From Plantago ovata (Eukaryota; Streptophyta; Magnoliopsida; Lamiales; Plantaginaceae), in assembly GCA_028274465.1 (NCBI GenBank), contig CM051456.1:67628753-67692752 (forward strand): a DNA stretch of 64,000 nucleotides, in the 5' to 3' direction. Both the position numbers and the translations under genes were made by a program. The notes beneath the pieces were generated by a model that saw only the letters and a list, made by a program, of their open reading frames with translations, did no database searches and was not told where the DNA came from. This document shows, piece by piece, positions 23,147-36,500 of the stretch. The first letter of the stretch is position 1, and the number at the start of each line of letters is the position of its first letter.

Positions 23147-23986
23147 GAAATTATGAAGTCATTTGGCATCCACATAGGCTACTACTTGTTTGTTTGCTCG
23201 ATATGATATTGTTTGACAATGCATGTTTAAATATCACGTATTTCACTTTCCGTTCGACCGCTATGCATGCGAGGGTAGGCGGAGCCCTCTTATTTGTCGG
23301 ACCGCATATTTTTATGTATGGGTAGGCGGCGCCCATTATGTGCTTGACCGCGTTTAGAACTAGAATGGATAGGCGGCATCCATTACATGTAGACCGCTCA
23401 TGCATGATGGGTAGGCGGCGCCCTTATTTATTTGTAGATAACTGATAACAACCCTCAAGCTATAAGCCCCAACCAATATAAGTGCAGAAATATGTATACG
23501 TATGTGTTTCTGAGATGCTTTCCATGGGTGCTTTAATTCTGAACTTTCATTGCGTTTCTCTGTATTGGCGACCTCGTCTTGCAGACTCGCAGTGATCGTC
23601 AGATTAGAGTAAGCCTATGGTTATAACTTACTGCATATTGTATCTAGCGACCTCGATAGGTACAATATGTAGAGCGTCTGGTTAAATTAGATTTAACACC
23701 CAAGAGTTGTGTGACGCAATTGGATAGTCCTACCGGTCATATTATGTTATGCGACCAGCCCCCGTTGGAGTATAGCATGGTATGGATTTGGATCTTGGCC
23801 ACTACGGTAACTTGTTGGACATTACTTGTATGTTTGTTTTGGGGGCAATCATATGTAAAAATAGTGGAAGCTAAACAACTAAATGACCTTGTTGTTTAGT
23901 TATGTTGACTGTGTATTTAGAAATAGTATTTCAATAGTTGATTTATTATTTTCGTTCTATATTATTTCTCCTTAGAAAAAACCTAA
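23147..23986 (+). other. Element E leader with four ~45-bp repeats
   Basis: This is the untranslated leader before gag. Four tandem units beginning GACCGC and containing GG(A/G)TAGGCGG start at 23256, 23300, 23346 and 23392. Each ends in a C/A-rich step around CGCCC or CATCC. The same array is in G (51056-51234). Downstream to 23986 is a non-coding stretch without a recognised signal. Confidence 0.75.
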
Positions 23987-25597
23987 ATGGCGAGTATCTC
24001 GCTCCGTGCTATCTTAGAGAAGCAAATTTTGACCGGACCAAACTTCCTAGATTGGATCAGGAGTATTCATTTGGTGCTGAGGTACGAAAAGATTGAGTAC
24101 GTCTTGGACGAGGCTATTCCCGTGTGTCCCGAGAATCAGACTGCCGATCAAGTTGCTTCTTGGAATCAAGCCAACAAGGCAAAGGCTGATAAGCATCAAG
24201 AGGATGCTAAATCCGCGCAGTGTATTATGCTGGCAGCAATGAGCAATGAGCTGCAGAGACAACATGAAGCATGTTGCCGTATGAGATGCTAAAGCATCTT
24301 GAGTCGCTCCTTAAGACGACAGCCAGAAGTGTTGAATTTGATTTGATCAAAGAGATACACAGATGCAAGATCAATGAAGGACGGAACATGTCTGAACATG
24401 TTCTCAAGATGATTGGTCTCTTTGAGAAGCTTGCGGATGCCGGTGTCAAGTTGGAGAATAAGATCATGGTGATCTTTGTCCTTCAATCATTGCCGAGTTC
24501 GTATTCGCAGTTCATCATTAACTACACCATGAATGCGAAGGACGTTACACTGCCCGAGCTCCATAATCTACTTAAGACATATGAGCAAACTCTTCCTAAG
24601 AAGGAGAAATCGATCATGTATGTTGGGCAACCATCTAACCCAAACCCGAGAAACAAAGTTGCTAAGGGTAAGGGAAAGTCGGGAGCCAAGGCTAAGACCT
24701 CGAGTGATAGGGCTAAGCGTCTGAACCAGAAAAGGAAGTTCAAGAGGAGCGGAACGGTACGCACAGATGAATGTCTTTTCTGTAAGCAGAAAGGGCATTG
24801 GAAGAAAGATTGCCCTAAGCTAAGGGCAGATCAAGCTAAGAAGCCGCCGGCTTCTAGCTCAGGTATGTTTGTTATTGAAATGAACATGACTACTTTTGAC
24901 TCCAATGGTTGGGTATTAGATACAGCCTGTGGCTCACACATTTGTAATAATGTGCAGGGGCTAATTGAACACAGGCTAGTCAAGCAAGGTGAAATCGACT
25001 TGCATGTTGGGAATGACAATCCAGTTGAAGCCAAACGCGTTGGACGCTGCAAGATAGATTTACCATCAGGACAATGTTTAGAACATGATAACGTCTATTT
25101 TGTTCCATCCATTGTCAGAAATATTATTTCCATTCCATTGTTGGACAAGTTGGGTTTTTCCTTTCGTTTTGTTAATAATACTTGTTATTTTTCGTTAAAT
25201 GACCAGTATTATGGAAAAGCTCGCTTAGTGAATGGTTTATATATTTTGCAAAGTAGTCTACCTTTATTTCAAATACATAACAGACAACCGTCTTCAAGTA
25301 GGAAGAATAATCCATCTTATCTATGGCATTGTCGGCTAGGCCATATCAATGAAACACGGATTCAAAGACTAAGGAAGTTGGATTACTTAGAACCATTTAA
25401 TTTTGAATCATATGGTACATGCGAATCATGTGTTAAGGGTAAGCTGACGAACAAACCCTTTGTTGGACAAGGTGTTTGTGCCACTCGCTGCTTAGAGCTC
25501 ATACATACTGATGTATGTGGACCTTTTAAAGTCCAAGCACGTGGAGGTTATTCTTACTTCGTTACCTTTACTGACGATTTCTCAAGGTATGGATATA
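23987..25597 (+). pseudogene. gag: Element E gag, protease and pre-integrase regions
   Basis: Gag starts MASISLRAILEKQILTGPNF at 23987. A CCHC zinc knuckle (CLFCKQKGHWKKDC) is coded near 24775-24815, and a protease-like box (WVLDTACGSHI) near 24911. The pre-integrase domain (LWHCRLGHINETRIQRLRKL) is near 25320 and the first integrase motif (IHTDVCGPF) near 25500. The order gag-protease-integrase ahead of RT is Copia. The region is broken and the integrase is interrupted at 25602. Confidence 0.8.
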
Positions 25598-25601
25598 TTT
25601 A

Positions 25602-25898
<297 letters not shown>

Positions 25899-26500
25899 GA
25901 CCTTTGGGAAATTCAAGGAGTTTAGGAATGAGGTCGAGAATGAATTGAACCTAAGGATAGTCACTCTTCGATCAGATCGAGGAGGTGAATACCTTAGTGA
26001 AGAATTTATCGACTACTTGAAGGAGAATGGAATTCAATCGCAATGGACCCCTCCTGGAACACCACAATTAAATGGTGTGTCTGAGAGAAGGAATCGAACC
26101 TTGCTAGACATGGTGAGATCAATGATTGGATTCTCGACTCTTCCAAAATATCTATGGGGATATGCGCTACAAACTGCAATCTACATTCTGAACCGTGTAC
26201 CATCTAAATCAGTGGAGAAAACTCCTTATGAGTTATGGAAAGGAAAGAAGCCCTCACTGGGCTATCTTAGACCTTGGGGTTGTCCTGCGATAGTCAAATT
26301 GTTGCTCACTGATAAGTTAGATGCCAAGGGTGTCAAAGTTTATTTCATAGGCTATCCTCGTCAGACGAGAGGCTATGAATTCTATCATGCTGAAGATCAC
26401 AAGGTGATAGTATCTAGAAACGTCAAGTTCTTAGAAGCAGAATACCTCGAAGAAGAGAGGTTAGATGATATGATAGAACTTGAAGAAATTCAATAATTTC
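25899..26500 (+). pseudogene. Element E integrase, C-terminal part
   Basis: It contains [12 protein letters not shown]-type sequence ([16 protein letters not shown]) and [18 protein letters not shown], the second and third catalytic regions of the Copia integrase. Then comes [21 protein letters not shown]. It is cut off from its upstream part by the RPL23A retrocopy. Confidence 0.8.
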
Positions 26501-26676
26501 ACACGCGCGAACATGAGTTCTCTAAATCTTCTGATTTGGACTCAAGTTCAGTGGGAGCTTTCGAAGCAGACAAGGGTAATGATATTACACTTGCTAGGCA
26601 TGTCATAGTCAGTGGGAGTCCTGTGATTAGATCAACAGTTTAAACCACACCAATAGAACCCGTTGTCAATCAACCT
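26501..26676 (+). other. Element E linker between integrase and RT
   Basis: A low-complexity linker, rich in acidic and Pro/Gln codons, typical of Copia polyproteins. No domain is seen. Confidence 0.6.
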
Positions 26677-28491
26677 GTGCAACAAGTTGCACAAGAGCAG
26701 CCTCCCGCTAGGGAACAGGGTCGTAGCACGCGACCGGCTGCATCAGTGCCCACTGATAATGTTCGTGTTACACGAAGCCAGAAAAGAAAAGCACCAGAAA
26801 CGCCGACAGAAGCACCAGTCGAGCTCCGTAGGTCGAAGAGGATCCCAAAGGGACCTCCGAAGCAAAGCCTTATGATAGAAGACATCAGTGAACTTGATGT
26901 TGGCTTATCAGATCGGGAAGACCCCGAGACCTACAAAGAGGCAATAAATGATATTGACTCAGACAGATGGCAAGAGGCCACGGAATTGGAAATCGACTCC
27001 ATGTACCTGAACCAAGTTTGGAGCTTGGTAGACTTGCCCCAAGGGGTTAGACCTATTGGGTGCAAATGGGTCTTTAAACGAAAGACAGATGTCGATGGTA
27101 AGGTACAAACGCACAAGGCTAGACTTGTGGCGAAAGGCTACACACAAAGGTATGGCATCGATTACGATGAAACCATTTCACCGGTAGCAAAGTTGAAGTC
27201 TATTCGAATTCTACTTGCGATAGCTGCCTACTATGATTATGAGATCTGGCAGATGGATGTAAAGACTGCCTTCCTCAATGGCAACCTTGAGGAAGAGGTC
27301 TATATGGTACAGCCGGAAGGTTTTATTAGTAAAACCAGGCCAACTGCTGTATGCAAATTACAGAGATCCATCTATGGGCTAAAGCAAGCGTCTAGGAGCT
27401 AGAATATCCGCTTTGACGAAGCTGTCAAATCGTTTGACTTCGTCAGAAGCGTAGAAGATCCCTGTGTCTACACTAGGCACAGCGACAAGGGAGTCGTATT
27501 CATGATCATTTATGTTGATGACATTTTGATCATGGGAAACAATGTCTCTATGCTAGAAGAGGCTAAAGTTTGGTTATCACGTATCTTCTCAATGAAGGAC
27601 TTGGGTGAAGCGAACTACATCCTAGTGATAAATATCTATAGAGATAAGTCCAAGAGGATGTTAGGATTGACACAGTCCACCTACATCGACAAAATACTGA
27701 AGCGTTATAAGATGGACGACTCAAAGAGATGCTTTCTCCCAGCTAGGCATGGGATCGTGCTATCAGTTAAGGATAGTCCTAAAACTGATGAATAAAGAAA
27801 GACAATGAGTCGTGTGCCCTATGCTTCGGCAGTAGGGTCTATTATGTATGCAATGAATTGCACAAGGCCAGATGTGGCATATGCGCTTAGTGTCACTTGT
27901 CGACACCAGCAGAATCCAGGAGTACCTCACTGGACTGCTGTAAAGAACATTCTTAAGTACCTTTGACGGACTAAGGAAATGTTTTTGGTGTTTGGTGGAG
28001 AACCAGAATTAAAGATGTCTGGTTATGTCGACGGTGGATTTGAATCAGATCTTGATGACTTTAAGTCACAGACATGATACGTATTCAAATTGAACGGAGG
28101 AGCTATCTGTTGGAAGAGTTCTAAGCAAGCCATGATTGCTGACTCAGCCACAGAAGCCGAGTACATTGCTCCATCAGAAACATCGAAAAAAGTTGTCCGG
28201 ATTTCAGAGTTCTTGAAGGAATTGAGGGTTGTTCCTGCTCGTAGTCCAATAACGATTTATTGTGACAACACGGGCGCCGTCGCTCAAGCCATGGAGCCTA
28301 GATCTACAAACAAGAACAAACATGTACTTAGAAACTATCACGTTATACGTGAGATTATTGATAGAGGAGAAGTTAGTATAGAACGTGTCTCAACCACGGA
28401 CAACGTGGCAGATCCTTTCACCAAGGTCTTATCAGTGGATGCCCACTTAAGACATTATGTTAATCTAGGCATTAAGCATAAAGGTGACTGA
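26677..28491 (+). pseudogene. pol: Element E reverse transcriptase and RNase H, broken
   Basis: RT starts around LEIDSMYLNQVWSLVDLP (about 26985) and includes KWVFKRK, ARLVAKGYTQRYGIDYDET, WQMDVKTAFLNG and the active-site YVDDILIM (about 27508). RNase H is at about 28020-28480, with SSKQAMIADSATEAEYIA, ITIYCDNTGAVAQA and ADPFTK. The order places E in Copia; I do not assign a lineage. The PPT-like AAGTGGGAGATT (28501-28512) abuts the 3' LTR. It carries a few breaks. Confidence 0.82.
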
Positions 28492-28511
28492 ATCTAGTGC
28501 AAGTGGGAGAT

Positions 28512-30607
28512 TGATAGTGTATATGTCCTAGAGACAGTCTTTATTAAGGGCATACAGCCCTTATTAAGGGCATATATGTACTATTACACATGTCAACGTA
28601 ATATAATATATGTTTGTTTGTTTGACTATTGACTATCTCTTTCATATTTATATTACACCAGCCATACAGCATGTCATATCTCTATTCCTGTCTGTATTGA
28701 TATCAAACATGTCCCCTCGGATAGATGACCGATCACACAGATAGTGGGAGCTATGTGAGTTAGCATCTATCCCAAACTCTCCCTAGTCGAGGTTCATCTC
28801 GGATGTAGGGGTCTGAATGAACCAGGTGAGACTAGTATGCGTGGAGGTTATACTTGTTACAACAAGTGTGAGCCGATCCCACGGCCACGGAACGGATTGT
28901 TAGACAATCTAGAAACGTTCCCATAACTCCACATAGTTGTTCGAAGGGTGATTACCGAACAATGGAAGTACCCACCGGAAACTCCCATCGATGTATACTC
29001 TACACCGAAGTGTCTATGGGAACCGGAAAGTTGTCAAAGTGATGCCAGTCGTCCTTTGGACTTACAGGACTTTATCATCACATTTGTTGCCCCATATCCT
29101 TGGTGGACTAGTCGATGTCAGCTCTGAATAAGCAGTTGACCCAAGACACGATCCAGGATTATGGCTACATACAAATGGGGGTGATAAGTGATTCTGTGAA
29201 GGATTCATCTCTCACGTGTAGCACACGAGAGCACTGCTCATAGTCGTTCATAGTTGTGATTGGTTAAACCGCTGGCTAGCGTATCAATATTATTATGATA
29301 GTTATAATAGATATATTCACCAAGCAACTCACTGAAGACGCCCGTGGATGTATTATTGGGATAGACACATCATCGATCCTAGATGCATTCGAGTCAGTCA
29401 GATGAAGGGACGTTACCATCGCCGCGTTGAGCGCAACAGACTTCACAACGAAAGGGTTTTCTTTGAGAAACCTCTCAAACGTCCTCATGTATTAATATTG
29501 CAAATGGAACGTCTAGGAATTCCATGTTGCCTAGTGTAGCACTTGCTTAATACAATGAGGCCCTATGGGTCACACTATGTGGTGATTCAGCTTATCCGAA
29601 TATCCTTGAAGATGGCATCGCAATTAATTTAGAATTATTTGTGATTGATGAATTATAATTGATTTGGAATTAATTATAATTATTTGTGGCTCAATTAATG
29701 ATTTCGAATTATTAATTGAATTGATTGATTAATTGTATTTTATGTAAATACAATTAAAGATTATATTTTAGAAATATAATAGAGGTTTGATTTGAAAGGA
29801 TGTTAATTTAGAATTAATATATGCACATGGGCAAAATCTACTTAGAGTTTGAATTGCATTCGAATTATATGTGGGTCCCAATTTTGGGACCCACATAACC
29901 CCCTTGGCCGGCCGCGTGTAGTAGTAGTATGGGAGGGAGTTTCGACTCCTTCCCATATTAGAAGTCAAGGGTTAAGTTAGATTTTCTTAATTAAGTTCTA
30001 ACTTATTTGGGAATGAATCTAGACTTAAATTGGTTTCCTTGTGCAATAAGAATTAGAGTTCTTATTCCTCTATGAAGTCTAAAAGAATCTTCTTTAGTTT
30101 TCTATTGACTACTATATAAGTAGGTCATTAGAGAGCTTTTTCCATGGCGAATTCTTAGAGAATCATTCTACATTTCTTAGAGAAAATAAAAAGCTCTCCC
30201 CTACCTCTATACCCTAGCCGAGCGCGCTGCATCGGAGGAAAATCGCCGCCCCATCTTCTTGGCCACATAAAGAATATCCTAGCATTCTTTCCGATAAACT
30301 GTTCATCCGCGGATACCAAGGTTGAGGTTCAAAGAGATAGAAACTAACTTTTATTGTCTTGTAGATAATCAAAGTATTGCAGATATCTTCGACTTCGACG
30401 AAGGAGAAGATTCACCAGACTATTACGAAGACTTCATCGATTGGCATATCGATTCAATACCTATTCTTGCTTTTGGAGTATTGTAAGTCTTCTGATTAAT
30501 GTGTTTATTATATACGTTATATGCATGATCAATTAACTTGCATGTTAAGAAAATTTTTAAAATTCTGCTGCGTAACCCTAGGGGTAACTCTGACCCTATT
30601 TTCTTAA
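28512..30607 (+). repeat. Element E 3' LTR (~2.1 kb)
   Basis: It begins TGATAGTGTATATG immediately after the purine tract and ends near TATTTTCTTA. D gag follows directly, in the opposite orientation. It differs from the 5' LTR by several percent over the first few hundred bases by eye. Confidence 0.88.
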
Positions 30608-30612
30608 ATTAT

Positions 30613-31870
30613 CAACCATCTTTTGCAAAGTGTCCAAGAGAGCAGCTGATTTGGACTTTGGTGCTTCGGTTCTAGGTGGAGGGTTCTCACAATAATCATT
30701 ACCATAGTTGAGATTACTACGGTCTTGGTTAGGTGCATAGGTCTGATTTTGAGGTGCATACCCTTGGTTGCTTCGGAACCCCTTCTTCCAATATCCACCT
30801 CGAGGATTCCTACCATCTTTCCCATAGCTAGCCTGGCCAAGTTCATCAGCAAACACCTCTTCTTCTCCTGCTTCCACCCAATAAACCCCATCATTCGTCA
30901 AATCGGACCTACACATATGAGCCCCATGCCCATAGTTCTTGCACACCCTATAAAATTCATTGGAAAGAGGCTGCCCCATCAAGCTCTTAAGGGCCTGCCT
31001 CATCTCATGGGCGAAGCCATCAAACCTATCCCCACTCACACCGTTCAACTGTACCTCGGGTTTTGTTGGAGCTTCAACTACACGCCTCATGTTCATACCC
31101 CTTGGGTCTTTGAACTGAGATCCCTTCGCGAGCCTTTCAAAACACTCCCACACGTCTTCGGCGGTTTCCTCCCAGATATTTCCTCGGCATTGGAAATCAA
31201 CAACTTGTTGGCTCTCATATGTGAGCATTGTAGAAGTGTTGGACGAGGTCGAAGAGTTCCATCCCATGGTGTGGGCACTTGTTCATGAGGTCCTTGTACC
31301 TCTCGAGAGCAGTATAAATGGTCTCATCGTAGTCTTGCTTGAACCACTGGGGAAAATACTTCTCCATAAAAGCAGAAAACACCTTAGCCCAGGTGTCAAG
31401 TGATCCAGCTTCTAGAGAGCCTAACCATGCCTTTGCCTTATCTCCAAGACCCAAAGCAAAGACCTTCATCCTCAGCTCATCATCCGTAATCCCAGCTCCA
31501 GGCCTTGGAAGATTGTTGATCAAATCCTCAATATCATTCAAGTACCCCTTAACATCCTCCCTAGCCAACCCATAGAACCTCGGGAGCTGCTGAAACATGT
31601 GATTCTTGATCTCTAAATCACGAGTTGCAGCAGAAAGAACAATAGCCGGACCTCTCATCCGTTCCTGGTTGGGTTGAACCCATGATTTCAAGAGTGGGCG
31701 AGCCATCACAAAACCTTCCCAAGAATCCGGTTGCTTAAAAATCTCCTGCAGAGAATCAGAGAAATCTTCCTCCACTACCTCAACTCTAGCACTCACTCGC
31801 TTCCTTTGATGATATACCCTATCAATCTCCGCAATAGGTTCAACAAGAGGAATTCCACTAGATCTCGTGC
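30613..31870 (-). pseudogene. gag: Element D gag region
   Basis: This is an Athila-type gag: IKNHMFQQLPRFYGLAREDV, ITDDELRMKVFALGLGDKAKAWL and WAKVFSAFMEKYFPQWF match the retrotransposon gag domain. A Cys/His segment (VCKNYGHGAHMC) is near 30910-30950. A Gln/Asn/Tyr-rich stretch follows. Coding similarity reaches up to about 31870, just after the primer site. The left end is interrupted by E; across E the sequence resumes in the gag tail before the protease (about 17360). It is broken. Confidence 0.78.
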
Positions 31871-31990
31871 TCCGAATAAACTACCTGAAACGAATCAAGT
31901 GAGTATCAAAGGGAAACAAACTTCAACTGCTAAGTTGTGGAAATTGAATGCTGAAAGTAAACAAGTTAAAGAGTAAAAAGGAGTTTTAGT

Positions 31991-32008
31991 TCCCCGGCAA
32001 CGGCGCCA
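31991..32008 (-). other. Element D primer-binding site (tRNA-Asp)
   Basis: On the minus strand it reads TGGCGCCGTTGCCGGGGA, a full complement of the plant tRNA-Asp (GTC) 3' end, three bases inside the 5' LTR. Confidence 0.92.
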
Positions 32009-32011
32009 ATT

Positions 32012-33328
32012 TGATGAACGAGATTGTCAGACTCGAACAATCAAATAAATTTGTTTGAAAGCCAAAGGGCAACTCACAACTACACAAAATACGTAGTGCA
32101 GAGGTAAGATGACTTCGAGTGTCGATCTCTAGGGACTAAACTAGCTTAAACTAATTAACTATGTATAATTTCAGAAAATAAATTTATCTCTAACTTAATT
32201 TAACAATATATGGAGAGTGCTGGTGATAGTATGCTCGTTCTAAGCATCAAGTTCTAATTATGCATGAAAGTGCAACTCGTACTGCCTTAAAAGTAATTCG
32301 ATTTACAAACACGAAAGACAGATTTGTAGACGTATATTTTGAAAGCTTCCTATCTATACTAATACTTGGCTAAGGTTGTCAGTCTTAGTTGAAGCAGTAC
32401 ATGCAAATTATATATAATCGAATCGATGATCTTGAATTATCCTAATTTTTCCAACACTTTTCTACGAAGATATATCGCTTAGTCGGATCATAGAATGGAA
32501 TTAAGATAATTAAACAAGTAAAAGACTCAGAAACTCAATCATGCATAATACGAATCCTAACTACGAATTCACATACTGTCACCAATTAGATGCTTAGCTA
32601 CTCATATCAATAACACAATCAATAATCATAATTGAAGCAATAATGAATGAAAACATGGTGAATTGAAAGTTAAATAGCAGAATTGTGAGATACAAGGTTA
32701 CCACCATAGGTTGTCAATCTCCGGTGAATTGCTAAATTCACAAAGATCTAGCAAGGTGAGATAAATCGGTGTCCAAATCTCTCCTCTAGCTCCAAATTCT
32801 GTAAGTTACAAAGGTTCTAAGAGAAAATATACCCAGAACAAGCTCTAGGGTTTAAGTCTGTAAAATAATGATGAAAGATATGAAAATTCGCAGATTTTGG
32901 GATATATATATAGTGCTGTCAGAAAGCCCCCGGCGGACCGCCTCGTACGCGGCGGTGCGCCCGCCACGCGGCGGTCCCCCGCGCATGCGGCGGTGCGCCC
33001 CGCACGGGCAGAATGTGGCCCGTGTGGAATTCTTCCTCCGGATCTTCGATTTCGGCCCCTTGCACGGTTTTGAGCTCCGAACGTGATCTCTTGGCCTTCA
33101 AACTCGTCTCGGTACTCCTTGACGCACCACGAGTGATCTCGTTGCACCAAAACATCATTGTTTCGCCATGAATTACTTCCAAAAATGCGATTTCCACCTA
33201 AAACCTGAAAAGAACAAAAGAAAGGGAAACGTGACACTATTCTAACAAAATGCACTAAAAAGCATGCAAGAGGATAGCTAAATTGGTGAAAAAAGACTCG
33301 AATGATAGTGTAAAAAACACTGTCATCA
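32012..33328 (-). repeat. Element D 5' LTR (1317 bp)
   Basis: Partner of 11251-12570 with the same TGATGAACGAG and CTGTCATCA ends. The palindrome cluster is at about 32925-33020, next to a TATA run (about 32904-32912). AGTTG follows at 33329-33333. Confidence 0.93.
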
Positions 33329-33333
33329 AGTTG

Positions 33334-34525
33334 CAGAAAAACTCAGAGGTTTGTTTGTGCTTGAAATGGCAAAGTTTTTGTCGGACTCTGTAAAACTTTT
33401 GTCTTATGAGCAGACTCCTCTTTATATAGTACTCTGTTGTTGGAGAGTCTTAATTGATTTAAGATCTCGGCAAGGTAAAACAGAGATACAAATGTTTGGA
33501 AGGTGTACGCGTAATAAATGCATAGTGGCCCACTAACGAGTAACTGTCAGATCGTGTCAATTCACACAAAATGTACCGTTGGATAAGCATCTTGCTTTAA
33601 ATAAACGAACCAGATTAACCAATGAGAACTCAATGCTCTATTAGTATATATGTGCCAAAAATATCACAATAATTACTTATTTTTAACCAAGGAATCATAA
33701 TCGTCAATCAAACACATTATCTAGTTATATCCAAAATTCTTGTGATCTTTGTGTTTGCTGAAAATTCCCCCTTAATTAATTATCTCTTTTATTTTTGATG
33801 ATCATTTGTAGTTCTCAGTTCCTGTCTCAGCAAACACATCTCATGATTGAGATAATATAGAGTAATTATGAGAGTATGCATTTACTTTGCTGAGTTCCCG
33901 TCTCAATTCCTTCAAAGATTGTTTGAATGTCTGTTTCAGCAAACTTTGTTCCCTTTTTAATACTGAATGCCCATTTCAGCATTATGCAAACAAGTTTCCA
34001 TAACATATATTGTTTTGCAAAAGTCCCTTTTTGTTTGTTGAATGTCTATTTCAGCAAACTTTAGTAATCAGCTTTTAATAAGAGGCATATCTTTTGCTGA
34101 ATTACCTTTTATTGAAGGTATACTACAGGTTTAATATCTTAAAGATTTAGACCGCTGAATACCTGTTTTAGCAACTCTGTAGTATAAACTCAAGATATTT
34201 TAGGCAAGTTCCAATAACCCAAGTTTGTACCTTAGGATTGAGAATCTATTATCAGGCAGTGGTTTGGTAAAGATGTAGCAAGCTGAACATCAGTGCCTAC
34301 CTGAATTACCTCAATATCTCCTTTTTCAACATGGTCTCTTATGAAGTGATGTCTAATATCAATGTGCTTAGTTCTTGAATGGAACTTTGGATTTTGCGTG
34401 ATAGCAATAACACTTGTATTATCACAAAAGATTGGAGTATTCTTTTCAAAGATACCATAATCCCTTAGTTGTTGCTGAATCCATAGGATTTGAGCAGTGC
34501 AACAACCAGCTGCAATATATTCAGA
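33334..34525 (-). other. Element C spacer between pol and env-like region
   Basis: No reading frame is recognised. Between about 33820 and 34180 a motif close to TTTCAGCAAAC, often preceded by GAATGTCT or GAATACCT, recurs roughly seven times at irregular spacing. It may be a degenerate repeat of element C. Confidence 0.55.
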
Positions 34526-36061
34526 TTATGTGGAAGAATTTGACACACAAGTTTGCTTCTTCCTGAACCATGAAATTAGTCTTGTTCCAAGGAACTGACA
34601 TGTTCCAGAGGTACTCTTTCTGTCAAGTGTAGAGCCTCCATGATCAGCATCTGAATAGCCAACTAGTGACAAACCAGAATCTTTTGGATACCACAATCCA
34701 ATATTGACAGTACCTTTGACATATTTCAGTATTTTAATTGCTTTCTTGTAGTGTGATTCTCTAGGATCAAATTGAAACCTTGCACACGCACAAACAACAT
34801 ATTGAATGTCAGGTCTACTTGCTGTTAAATACAGCAAGAAGCCAATGAGCTTTCTATACTTGTGTTCATCAACACTTTTGCCTGTTTTAGTATAGCCCAT
34901 TTTGGTACCAACACTCATAGGGATCTTTTCAGGTTTTTCTTCATCTTTGATCCTGAATTTTATGAGCATTTCCTTTGCATACTTTGCTTGATTTATGAAT
35001 ATTCCATCCTTGAGTTTCTTGACTTGCAAACCTAGAAAATAATTCAATTTGCCCATCATGCTCATTTCAAACTTGTTTGTCATGAGTTTGGCAAAATCAT
35101 CACAAAGTTGCTTGTCTTTAGAACCAAAAATTATGTCATCCACATAAATCTGGACTAAAAGTAATTTACCATCATGATTAATGGTAAACAAGGTTTTATC
35201 AACCTCACCCTTCTTAAAACCATTGTCCAGTAAGAACCTAGCCAAGGTATCATACCAAGCTCTTGGTGCTTGCTTTAGACCATATATAGTTTTCTGAAGT
35301 TTGTATACCATCTTGGTTTCTGAAGAGAGTTCCAAGCCAGGGGGTTGTTCTAAATAAACTTCTTCAGCAAGTTCACCATTTGGGAATGCACTTTTAACAT
35401 CCATTTTGTAAACTATAAAGTCTTTATGAGCAGCAAAGGCCAAGAAAAGTCTAATTGCATCCAATCTTGCAACTGGTGCATAAGACTCATCATAGTCCAA
35501 TCCTTCAGTCTGACAGTAACCTTGAGCAACTAGGCGTGCTTTGTTCCTTGTTACTTCACCAGACTCACTCAGCTTATTTCTGAACACCCACTTTTTACCA
35601 GTTGCTTTCTTTCCTTCAGCAAGGGGTACAAGTTTCCAGACTTTTTTCCTTTCAAATTGATCCAATTCTTCTTGCATTGTCTTGATCCATTCAGAGTGCT
35701 TTAAAGCTTCTTCTATGGTTTTAGGTTCAATTTCAGATACAAAGCAAGAGAATAATGCTTCTACATCAACTACCATTGCTTCTTCAGCAACGTCCTTGTT
35801 ACTAGAAACTTTGGAACTTGTCACTTTGCGATTGTCAGCATCACCAATCATATCCTTAGAGGGATGATCTCTAATCCAAATGTTAACACGCTTGTTCTTT
35901 GGATCTGGACATGTATGAATTTCAGCATGTGACTCTTCAGCATGTGCTTGTTCAGCACTACTGGTTTCAGGTTGTGTTTCTACTGATATAGGTTCATCAA
36001 CAACTACTTGTTCAGTATTGCTCGTTTGTGGTAACTCTTCAGTTGACACAGTAAGTTGCAT
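34526..36061 (-). pseudogene. pol: Element C reverse transcriptase and RNase H (Sirevirus-like)
   Basis: It reads over about 510 codons. RT contains [60 protein letters not shown], the active site [10 protein letters not shown] and [18 protein letters not shown]. RNase H opens with [20 protein letters not shown]. The N-terminal 100 residues form an acidic Ser/Thr/Glu linker. The motifs match Sirevirus-type Copia RT. The spacer and, beyond D, the env-like region come next in the reading direction. Confidence 0.82.
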
Positions 36062-36500
36062 TGTTTCAGCAACATCTGGAGCAACTGCATCTTTAGCCGG
36101 GAATTCTTTATCATGAACTACATTTATCTTGACTTGACTTGACGATGGCGTGTCATTGTCAGAATCATCATTAAGTTCAGTAATCTTGACATTTCCATCT
36201 TTAGGTTCAATTCTTTACTCGTGTATGACTAGCTTTTTCATACATTCAAATATTTCTTCTTCAGCAGGAACTCCTTGTTTCTTTTCATAGAATACAACAT
36301 GCACAGATTCTTCAATCTTTTGTGCCTTTTTGTTAAACTCTATAAGCTTTGCTATGCAAGGAGTAAACCAAGAAATATCGCTTCATCTGCGTTTGGTTGA
36401 AATGTTCTTAGATATTATCTACCATTGTTAAGAACAAAACATTTGCAGCCAAATACTCTTAGATGAGTGATGTTAGGAGGTCTTCCAACAAATAATTCAT
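36062..36500 (-). pseudogene. Element C integrase-RT linker and integrase fragment
   Basis: About 36415-36500 codes for KEYNKTPYELFVGRPPNI and RVFGCKCFVLNN, the end of a Copia integrase domain. The rest is an acidic linker. The sequence to its right belongs to another Copia copy (J), so C's 5' half is missing from this place. Confidence 0.6.

Noticed and set aside
31991-32008. Fragment of a tRNA gene
   Set aside because: It is the retrotransposon primer-binding site, only 18 bases, next to an LTR end, and repeats at the matching place in B and I.
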